A stretch of 64,000 nucleotides of DNA. Source: Laccaria trichodermophora. Its lineage: Eukaryota > Basidiomycota > Agaricomycetes > Agaricales > Hydnangiaceae. A model generated the notes under the pieces. That model was given only the letters and a program-made list of their open reading frames with translations, did not search any database and had not been told where the DNA came from. Of the stretch, positions 56,015 through 64,000 are shown in pieces. Where the stretch lies: assembly GCA_018417955.1 (NCBI GenBank), contig JACTVC010000024.1, forward strand, positions 620,001 to 684,000, given 5' to 3'. Numbering within the stretch: position 1 is the first letter of the stretch; every line of letters begins with the position of its first letter. Position numbers and translations under genes: made by a program.

Positions 56015-58468
56015 TTAGTCATCATCTTCCACATTCCAATGTCTCTCTATAATAGCTTCTCCACTGTCATCATCTTCATCATCATTGATTTCAATTATTT
56101 GGTGAGGCTCTTCCTTCTGTCCTTGCCTTTGAATAACATGCTGAGTGTGATAAAAAAGCATGGTATGCAAGAACCAATCAAAATTTCCAGTTTTCATTTG
56201 TTTGAGAATGGACTCAAATCCTCCAAGCCAAGAATTTAATTGTTCACATGCCTGTAATTGAGTCAGTCAAATCAGATCAAACTGAATGAAAATGCATAAT
56301 ATACCTGTGTATTAAATGCCCGTTGAAGATATGGTCTTCCATTTTTATCATGAGCAACTTTAACCAGATTTGGAGCAGAACCATTTAATGGGCCAGGATT
56401 ACACCATTTGCGGCACAAGTAATCCAATGTACGATGATTGATATAATGATAAGAGTCAACAATAAAACGTGTGGTTTTCTTCCATCTATCCCAGCTTCCA
56501 TTTGCAATGGCTGTTCTAAGTACTCGACAAGCTTTATCAATGCAAATGTAGTGTGGTTGAGATTCCTCAGTAGGATATATCTTCTCTAACCAATTAAGAA
56601 TGTTGGTTGGAGACTCAGATCTGTCAAATTTAACCCATGCAATTACAACACCACATGGTGCTGTAATTGTTTCAACACAATAGAATCTGGCTGCTCCAAA
56701 ATAATTGTGTCGTGGAATTGTAACATTCTCATCATCATCATGGGGCTGAACAGTTCTGCAGAGACCAGGTTCCCAAGCATTTCTCTCTTCTGGTCTTTGT
56801 AACATCCTTTTTACTCCAAGCAAGCTTGAACGACTGTGGTCAAGTTTGTATTTCTTCCATTCTGTTTGGTGAGAGCGGCATGCCAGCGTATTCTCAACTC
56901 TATCTCGAGGACAGTCACGGATACAGCATTTATTCCCATATTGTCTTTCATGTTCTTCACAAAATGCCCCTCCTCTTGTATTTTGTAAGTCTTTAATGCA
57001 TCCTTCTGCTGCACAGTGCTTTAAAAAAGTTAGCATCCAGTTTCTAGAAGGCCAATTAAGTTTAATTACCTGAGGGCCCATAACAACACCATCCATTACA
57101 ATCATTGAACAATCAGCATCATCATCACTGACATCCATAGCATTGGGATCAGCATGATTAAGAATGTTTGCTCTTGATTGGGCTGTTTGTCTCTCTCTTG
57201 TAGTCTCTTGTGCAGATAAATTTGCATATTCTCCTGTTAAAACAGGTACAGTAGAATTTTCATCTGCTCCTATCACTGCTGCAGGGTCTTCATTGGCCAT
57301 AAAATCTGCAGTGGCTTTATATGGTTGACAGCACTTAGAACATGAATGTTCTTTTCCTGGCTCTATTATCCCTCCATTTCCTAATTTCTTACATGCCTGC
57401 TCAGTAACTTCTTCAATGTTCAAGTTTTCAGGCAACTCCAAATTACAGTTATTCACACTTGCAATTGTTCTAATTGATTCCTGAACAAATGCCTGCCAAA
57501 CATGACGCTGAGTCACTTTGACTTTGGAATCAGTAACTGAAGCACAATCATTCCAATACTGTGTATATGAAGAGGCTGATGCATGGAAATTATACATTCC
57601 ACTAAGAACAGAATGTGTAAAATTTCTGTCAACCCAAGTAGACTGTCCTATCTTTAGGAATCGTGCAGAGTTCAGATAGCATTTGGTCCAAGAACCATAG
57701 TTGTCTTTGAAGTGCTCATGATCTGCATAATAGGTAGCACCACATTGCATACATTTGCCTGTTAGAATAGGAACATCCTCATAAGGAATATTGTCTTTGA
57801 TTAAAGTAACCAATGGAATATCTCTTGGTCTGGTTATTTGCAAAAGGGCTCGAGAAGCACACTGTTGAGCAACACAAGTAATGCTATCAGGACAAATGGC
57901 ATGAACTGCTTGAATTGCAATATAGGAAACTGGCCGCAATCTCTCTTTGAAATTTCCCTGATGGTCATATGGGGTTAGATTCAATAAATTTGCAAATGCA
58001 TCAAGTTTAATAGACAATTTTGTGACTTGGTGATTCTGCTTTGGCCGATATTCTCCAGGACGAAACACTGTTTTAATATCATCCTTCAATCGGTGCACTA
58101 TAGCACATGACAAAGAACGAATCCATCCAGAAGCTACAGTTTTATTTTCACCCTCAGCTGGATGCTGTTGACGGGCATGTAGACTGAGCAATTCAGGATT
58201 TTCAGTCATTGTAAACAAGAGAAGAAGCACTGTGACTAATGAGATAGTTGGACCAAATGTTTGTTCCACAAATACACTGAAAGCTTTAAATGGCAGATTG
58301 GGAAATGGCTGGGTTTTTGGAGCTGCAGAGACCAAAGGTACAAAGGCAAGAATAACACACAGCCTTGTCAAGAATGAGAAAGCAGTTACAGGGAAAGTAA
58401 GGCATATCAAAGCAGAGAACAAAGTGCATATAATGCTGAAACCAAGGGAGCCAAGAAACACTGCAAAT
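56015..58468 (-). CDS. ORF B of copy 3: CxC5/CxC6 cysteine-cluster KDZ transposase-like protein
   Basis: Exons 58,468-57,070, 57,018-56,305 and 56,251-56,015; introns of 51 and 53 nt at the same positions as copy 2. No stops. In order: a strongly hydrophobic stretch (58,460-58,330), TQPFPNLPFKAF, the CxC5-type region (RPRDIPLVTLIKD, TGKCMQCGATYYADHE, FHASASSYTQYWN), the CxC6-type cluster (HCAAEGCIKD, CCIRDCPRDRVENTLACRSH), and the catalytic-like part RFYCVETITAPCGVVIAW, YICIDKAC, FIVDSYHYINHR, CEQLNSWLGG with an acidic tail. There is no in-frame ATG before the domain core: the open frame begins after an acceptor TTTTACAG at 58,469. The protein therefore needs upstream exons, and ORF A supplies them in frame. 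Candidate DDE residues are as in copy 2. Confidence 0.85.
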
Positions 58469-58562
58469 CTGTAAAACAAAGGAAAACAGTTCACAACTGA
58501 GCTACAAGTACAAAAAACATGAGTAACTTTGAATAGAAAGAAAAGGGAAAAAAATCTAATAC
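58469..58562 (-). other. Putative intron joining ORF A to ORF B (copy 3)
   Basis: Donor AC|GTATTAG (58,562) removes the ORF A stop. Acceptor TTTTACAG|A ends at 58,469. The joined codon ACA is followed by TTT GCA GTG, in frame with ORF B. The phase is 2, as in copy 2. Confidence 0.6.
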
Positions 58563-61411
58563 GTCAATTTCCTGTGAGTCTTTGCCTTCACCTTTCCCTT
58601 TCCTTTTGATGAGTGATCTCGTTCTGGACTAGGAGTTGGACTATAATGTTTATCCAATGTGCCACCATTCTCCTGCCACTTCTTTATATCCTCCATTGTA
58701 AAAGATGACTGATCATGAATACCCCAAAGATGCTCAGTATCAGAGTGATGGACTTGCTCTGGTGGGCTATCCAACCAGTCTCTCATGTCAGCAAAGTCTG
58801 TTTCTTTGTCTGCGATTGATCCAAAGGCTGGGATGTAGTTGCCATACCAGGTTGACCTTCCAATAAAGACTTCAATCACCAGCCATTCAGTAAAAGGAGG
58901 GATATCAGATGGCCAATTGCCAGCTTCTACCATTTCTTTGGCCTGTGCAAGAGCTGCAGTACATTCCAGAAATCGTCCCCAGGCAAACCGCAGACCTGTA
59001 GCTGAACGGTTTGTATAACTGGCATTGATATTAAGCTCTTCAATGAGACACTGTCGCAATGCTGGAGATATTTTGTCCTTTCCGACAAGCCAGTGACCTG
59101 AAGATGAACCTTGTTCAACAGCAGGAAGTGTGGGGGAAGAATGACCAGCAGATATACAAGAAGTACAAGAGCCAGACACAGAGCGAGACCCAATGCTAGA
59201 ACCAAGACGGCCTGCAAAGCCAGGCAAGGATACTGAGAGACTTGGATCAATTGTAGTCTAGAAACCAGACTCTTAATTAAAACAATTCAAAAAGAGTCCA
59301 GTAAATAACTTACACCCAAAATGCGAATAAACTTTCTGTTCTGCTCATCATCCGACCACTCCACATAGTCTTCATCAGTTGGTTTGCAGTTCATGATTGA
59401 TTCATAGCGTCCTTGAATACTCCAGCCCTCTTCTTCATATTTGAAGAGTCGATAAGCAGGTCCTATGTAAAGCGATTAATAGATATTCACTAAACAATTG
59501 CAAACTTACGCCAAATAGGTGAATAGTCTCGAGAACCACGACTAATAACATCTTGAATAGTTTCGCACTTGCTGATATCATGAACATTGGCAATAAAGGA
59601 GGATTGGGTGATGTCAACATCAGGCGGATTAATGTTTGAGATATAAAAGTGGATCTTTCCCTTGATTGGCTTCTGGGCTAGTCCCTGTGTGAAAACATCC
59701 ATCTCTTCCCAGACTTCATTGGCATCACCAATGTTAATGGCATTGCCTAGGGCCTTACCCCGAAAGACTCCACCAGTCGAACGGGATGAGCCATATGCAG
59801 GAATCCCCCCCTTTGGTGGACTAGCCATAACCATATCTGCATTTTAGAAAGTTCAACGCCATATCATAGAAGACAGATAGATAAATCATACCTTCACCAT
59901 GGTGCATGGATGCTGCTGGACTTTCATTGGCAGCAGAGTCTAAACGCTTCGTTGGCCGCCCTCGCGAGATAGCACTAAGGTCTAAATGTTTTACTTAGCA
60001 CCAACATAGCATAATGATACATGGTATATAGATATCAATAAAAAAAATAAAGATAAGCATAGCCTATCCAGCCTTCTTGACAATCAGGATGGGTGGTGGG
60101 TTACATACCATCCTGACATCAAGACAGGTTTTCACTGTCAGGAAAGGTGGTGGGGTATCCACCATCCTGACTGTGATGAGTGGGGATGAGACATGGTCAG
60201 TTGGACGCACCTGTTGTGTTGGTGACGGTGTTAGCAGGCACGTCACACTGACGTGTGTTGGTGGGTGCATCACGCTGACGTGCAGTGGTGGTGTTGGCGG
60301 GTGCATCACACTGACGCGTGGTGGTGGTGTTGGTGGTCGCGTCACGCTGACGTGTGGTGGTGGTGTTGGTGGTCTCATCCGGCTGACGTGTGGTGGTGGT
60401 GGGCGCGTCACGCTGACGTGTGGTGGTGGTGGTGTTGGTGGTCTCATCCAGCTGACGTGTGGTGGTGTTGGTGGTCTCATCCAGCTGACGTGTGGTGGTG
60501 GGATCACGCTGATGCGTGGTGTTGGTGCTTGTGTTTCGCTGATGTGTGTCGGTGTTGGTGGTAGTGCTGGCCTTGGCGCGTGGGGCACGCTGACGAGTGG
60601 CGATCGGGTTTGCATCCTGCTCCTTGTTCACCTCGGCGTGGCCCTGCTGGTTGTCATGTTCATTGTCTTGTTCATCGTGCTGGGTGTCTTCTTTGTTGTC
60701 CTCGTCTTCATTGGGTCATTCCTCGTTTTCGTTGTGTTTGTTCCGCTTGTTGGCTTTGGCATCGTGTACTTTCTCTTCGTCACTGTTTGTTTCATCTTTC
60801 CCACCGTGTGGATCAGCAGCTGGGCGGCGTCTGGTAGTGGTAGCAGGCTGAGCGGAGGCCATGTCGTCAGGGGGCGTGGGCTGGCCAGAGGTGGGATCGG
60901 CGCGTCGAAAGGAGTGGCGTGGGGGAGCAACACTGATGCCGCTGGCGGATAGCACCCGCTCGGCACTAGATAGGAAATAATCAGTTAAAATAGAAAAAAG
61001 GAGAGGGGATGGGATACGTACGGCATTTGTTTCGACCTGGGCGGTGATTCGAGGGCGGCATCCTCTCGATTGCGGTCCTGGGCAGTTTTCCTGTGGTAGT
61101 TGTTAGTGGTGGCAAGTTGGGATGGAGATCGCGCCCGATCAGTGGCAATCGTCATCGACGATTGCCATCGATAACAGGGGTACGCACTTTTGAGCAGCTG
61201 CTCTCTGCCCCCGGCCTCGATTCCCCCCCTTTCCTCCCCTTCCTTTGGTCTTCGTTGCTTGGTCCTCATGATCGGCCCATTGGTCAGCAGCGGTCTCTTC
61301 CTGGTCGTCATCGTCGTCGTTTGCATGGCGCCGGCTTCGTTTGACAGGTTGCTCGTCCGCGTTTGACATTTGGCGCTTCCGTGACATGGCCTTCTTCGCT
61401 TTCGGGGCCAT
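58556..61411 (-). CDS. ORF A of copy 3: uncharacterised KDZ-element protein (7 exons, one TGA)
   Basis: Exons 61,411-61,188, 61,090-61,022, 60,965-60,211, 59,981-59,892, 59,836-59,510, 59,462-59,314 and 59,257-58,556. Phases are the same as in copy 2 at all six introns. Parts: MAPKAKKAMSRKRQMSNADE with basic and Asp patches; KTAQDRNREDAALE; AERVLSASGISVAPP; a long linker with (TTTTRQRDAP)-type repeats; SRGRPTKRLDSAANES; YGSSRSTGGVFRGKALG; RDYSPIWR; GWSIQGRYES; and a C-terminal domain with VIEVFIGRSTWYGNY and MRDWLDSPPE. An ATG at 61,420 is also possible. One TGA (60,716-60,718) interrupts the acidic linker in exon 3; everything else is open. The TAG at 58,556 follows a donor AC|GTATTAG, so fusion to ORF B is possible. 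Confidence 0.75.
60211..60620. repeat. Minisatellite inside ORF A exon 3
   Basis: Units of about 33-45 bp, GCTGACGTGTGGTGGTGGTG + TTGGTGGTC(T/G)C on the + strand, encode (T)n-RQ-(R/L/C)D-(A/E)-(P/T)-(A/T)N repeats on the coding strand. It replaces the (GAGGGTGAT)n acidic repeat found at the same place in copy 2. Confidence 0.85.
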
Positions 61412-61593
61412 ACGTGGCACTGGAGTTGATTGAATGAGGTGGTGGTAGGAGGAAGGTGGTGCCGTGAGTGGTTTGAACGATGTGTGGACGTGGTGGGAGT
61501 CAGAAAGACGAGTGTGTGAATGCTAAACAAACAGCGTGCGGAACGTGCCGAGAACGGGGGTATATTATGCATATAATTTCTATGTATACTATA

Positions 61594-61679
61594 GCCTTCG
61601 TGGTCCAGCTGGTTGAGCATTCAGAAGTATTATTGTGACCATGCTCATGAGGTCAAGTGTTCAATTCTTGCTATTGCAC
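61594..61679 (+). ncRNA. tRNA-like Pol III module upstream of ORF A (copy 3)
   Basis: GCCTTCGTGGTCCAGCTGG (A-box-like) and CAAGTGTTCAATTCTTG (B box in a short hairpin), followed by TTTTTTTT at 61,680. It points to the TIR and away from ORF A, whose ATG is about 180 bp away on the other strand. The TATA-like 'gggtatattatgcatataat' sits between. Confidence 0.65.
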
Positions 61680-61994
61680 TTTTTTTTCTTATTATATAAT
61701 AAGTTAAATAACAACAACTGTAATGCAATTCATGTCTAGCTGGACTCCATGTGGAGTCAGGCTGGTTAATTTATGAATCAACAGTTGTTCTGAGGTGGAG
61801 TCCACCCTGTCCAGATGGGTCCACCTGGAGAGCAGCTGGACTCCAGGTGGACTCCAGGGGTATTCTAGACTAATATTTGGCTGGTTACCACTAAAGAAAA
61901 AAGTGTGGATGGACTCCAGAAATCCATCTGGAGTCTGCCAGAGTCCATCTGGAGTCCAACTGGAATATGTGGAGGAGTGTAAAGTCCTCTTCTG

Positions 61995-62260
61995 ACCAGC
62001 TTCAGTCATGTTCTCATCATCTCCAACACTCTTTGCATATCTTTGGGGACTCATGTACATCTGACCATAGCCAACCTCAACATGATCTCTTTCAAGACTA
62101 GGCTGTCCTCCCTTTCCATTTCATACTCAGTTGCAACCATCTGCCCTTTCCCATGGTTACTCTTAAATGTAATTCCTTGCAGGGTACAAAGAGTGAATGG
62201 TTTGCCAGCTATTTAACTACAGTCAATTTCTGTGAAACATCAGCTATACCCCATATACCT
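61995..62260 (-). pseudogene. ORF A2 C-terminal fragment interrupted by KDZ copy 3
   Basis: The nucleotide sequence 'cttcagtcatgtt', 'tggggactcat', 'tctgaccatagccaacct' is colinear with 37,130-37,235 of the ORF A2 relic. One frame is open up to the inserted TIR (VEVGYGQMYMSPQRY...MTEAGQK). The order array, then ORF A2 C-terminus, is the same as at 36,690-37,235. Confidence 0.65.
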
Positions 62261-62269
62261 TCATGTAAT

Positions 62270-63940
62270 GAAAAAAGTGCACACTACAAGCCTTTGTAAT
62301 GTAAAAAGCAAGACTACAGACATTTGTAGTTGAAAAAAGCAGACACTACAAACATCTAACATTTGTAATGAAAAAGGCAGAGACTACAAATGTTTGTAGT
62401 CAAAAAAGCGCACATTACAAGCCTTTGTAATGAAAAAGGCAAAGACTACAAACATTTGTAGTCAAAAAAGCGGACACTACAAACATTTGTAATGAAAAAG
62501 CGCACACTACAAGCCTTTGTAATTAAAAAGGCAAAGACTACAAACATTTGTAGTCAAAAAAGCGCACACTACAAGCCTTTGTAATGAAAAAGGCAAAGAC
62601 TACAAACATTTGTAATGAAAAAAGCGCACACTACAAGCCTTGGTAATGAAAAAGGCAAAGACTACAAATATTTGTAGTCTAAAAAGCGCACACTACATGC
62701 ATTTGTAGTCTAAAAAGTGGACACTACAAACTTTAGTAATGAAAAAAGCGCACACTAGTAATTTTTATAGTGAAAAAGCGGACAGTACAAACCAAACTGA
62801 TATTATGTAATGACTTTCCAAATTGGGAAATATGCGAACATCGTCATAAACAATGACAACACTAAGCTAGCCACTAACTCCAGTGGCCCAAAGAGCATGG
62901 GAAACAGTTCCCAACCTAACTGCACACTGTGCCTGACATTAGGTGTGGCAGAAAAAAGTGTAATGCTTTTCCTAATCAGGAAATGGCCCAATTAGGAAAT
63001 AGTGCACACATCAATGCGGACACTACAAAATTTTAGCCTCACTTCAGTCAAAGCTATTGGTAAATATATGTAAACAAACTTCGAAATGAGGGTTTTCTGC
63101 CTTCCTCTGCCTAAATAAAAATAGGTTATGGTTCCTGATACCATGGTATGGTATGAGGGTGGATGGTACGGCATGGTATGGATGGTATGGGGGTGTGATA
63201 CCATGGTATGGTATGGTATGGGATGGACTGGGCAAAATATATTTAATCTATTATTGAAAGCATTCATATTAATGGCTTTTCAGGAATGAAAAAACCCTCA
63301 ATTGAACTGATTTTTAAAGGTTGAAGTTGACTATTTGGCCTCCACTTGGAACTGGAAATCTTAGCAAAAACCTGAAAGCCTTTCCACTTTTCTTTTTTTC
63401 TCTATGACCACTTCATCACAATAGATGTGGTTTTGTTTGATTTGGATGAATATTGTTCTAATAGACAGGATTGGGAAAGATATGTATCATTAAATGACTT
63501 TGGATGCATGGGAAAGCTGGGATAAAGCCTATTTAAACTCATTTTCAATAGATGGTTTGGACTATCTGGCCTCAATTTGTAGCCTAATATCTCAGGAAAA
63601 ACCTGGAGAACCACCCCACAAAAAATGGCACCCAATGGACCAGTATTGCAGCCTGCAGAAATAATTTATATATTTTGGAAAAGGACCCCAGACACCCTGT
63701 GTCAGCTTTGGTATGATGGTATGAAGTGACATCATACCATCTGGTATGGTATGGTGACATGGTATTGGTATGGTATGGTAACATGGTATTGGTATGAGTG
63801 GCGTATGGTATGGGTTTTCCATTCCATGGTACCATGGTATTGGTATGGAGCTCATATACCACCCCGGAATGGGTACCCTCAAGGTACCTTAAATCAAGGA
63901 ATTGATGTACCTCATAGGTACCCAAAAATGGGTGACTGAA
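62270..63940. repeat. Right arm of the large element
   Basis: Reverse complement of the left arm: palindromic array (62,270-62,790), a single 170-bp block (62,830-63,005), 'aaaccctcatttcgaagttt'-type unique block, (GGTATGGTAT)n, and the terminus at 63,940. The final 60 bases (63,941-64,000) are outside it and show nothing. Confidence 0.85.
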
Positions 63941-64000
63941 GTGGGATTTTAAATGATTTACATTCATACTGTGAGGATGGAGGCACACCAAATTTCTGAT

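Larger units (their letters stand above)
55735..61989 (-). mobile_element. KDZ-type transposon, copy 3 (about 6.25 kb)
   Basis: The left end GTGTACTTTACACTCCTCC and right end (reverse-complemented) AGGACTTTACACTCCTCC continue into CCAGTTGGACTCCAG-type subterminal palindromes (55,755-55,930; 61,740-61,970). The flanks CCTTTGACC (55,726-55,734) and CTTCTGACC (61,990-61,998) form an imperfect 9-bp duplication (7 of 9). Reading leftwards from the right end: TIR, tRNA-like module (61,594-61,679, opposite strand), the ORF A start at 61,411, one long gene, TIR. It lies inside the ORF A2 fragment of the larger element. Confidence 0.8.
53105..63940. mobile_element. Large inverted-repeat element (about 10.8 kb) hosting KDZ copy 3
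   Basis: Both ends read CACTTCAGTCACCCATTTTT inwards. The arms then share, in order: 'gggtaccttgagggtaccca', (ATACC)n runs, a block with 'tttcggcagaggaaggcaga'-like sequence, a block of about 170 bp with 'gggccactggagttagtggc', and the GTAGTGTGCGCTTTTTTC array. The left arm (53,105-55,660) is longer because the first 390 bp are duplicated (53,105 and 53,498) and the 170-bp block is present three times. The right arm (62,270-63,940) has single copies. The core holds an ORF A2-like fragment (61,995-62,260) and the nested KDZ element 55,735-61,989. No clear target duplication was seen. Confidence 0.75.

Noticed and set aside
61594..61679. Functional tRNA genes at the four tRNA-like modules
   Set aside because: A and B boxes are good, but the acceptor arms do not pair and the anticodon arms are not convincing.

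Overview
The window reads as a gene-poor, transposon-saturated stretch of a filamentous basidiomycete nuclear genome, most likely an Agaricomycete. The reasons are introns of about 45-100 nt with GT..AG borders, CxC5/CxC6 cysteine-cluster proteins of the KDZ transposon world, a Plavaka-type fragment, a fungal-type Helitron fragment, and no recognisable host housekeeping gene in 64 kb. Nothing suggests a bacterium, an organelle or a virus. All identifications come from reading the sequence; no database search was run.

The best-preserved genes lie in two related DNA transposons. Copy 2 spans about 41,957-48,578 (gene on + strand) and copy 3 spans about 55,735-61,989 (gene on - strand). Each carries what looks like two adjacent genes: ORF A, an uncharacterised multi-exon protein, and ORF B, a CxC5/CxC6 transposase-like protein. 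In both copies the stop codon that separates them overlaps a splice donor (GA|GTAAGT, AC|GTATTAG). An acceptor about 95-100 nt downstream restores frame with the same phase, so the two can be read as one 10-exon gene of about 1,352 codons (copy 2) and 1,552 codons (copy 3, with one internal TGA). A 3' relic of ORF B is at 1,700-2,237. ORF A relics lie at 3,740-4,057 (continuing at 5,749-5,871 and 7,589-7,665), 22,540-22,800, 37,130-38,850, 41,595-41,956 and 61,995-62,260.

The left part (1-10.4 kb) is a nest of these elements. Two non-autonomous elements of about 1.7 kb (4,058-5,738 and 5,872-7,579) sit in the same ORF A exon with direct target duplications of 10 and 9 bp. They and related elements share terminal inverted repeats (TIRs) of the AGTACTTTACACTCCCC type, family-specific subterminal palindromes, a G-rich (GTGGGCGG) minisatellite, a polypurine tract and, in four elements, a tRNA-like Pol III module.

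10.4-36.6 kb holds a Helitron relic, two copies of a large foldback repeat (12.7-16.15 kb; 32.04-33.91 kb), minisatellites, MITEs, a degenerate RecQ-associated-type ORF, a Plavaka fragment and unrecognised pseudogene-like ORFs. 36.6-41.96 kb holds an ORF A relic next to a second TIR type (CACTTCAGTCACCC) and the 5' part of another element that copy 2 interrupts. 48.6-53.1 kb holds another non-autonomous element, a foldback MITE with a visible empty site, an unknown pseudogene and a DDE_3-type fragment. 53.1-63.94 kb is one large element with inverted arms of about 1.7-2.5 kb, and KDZ copy 3 is nested in its middle.
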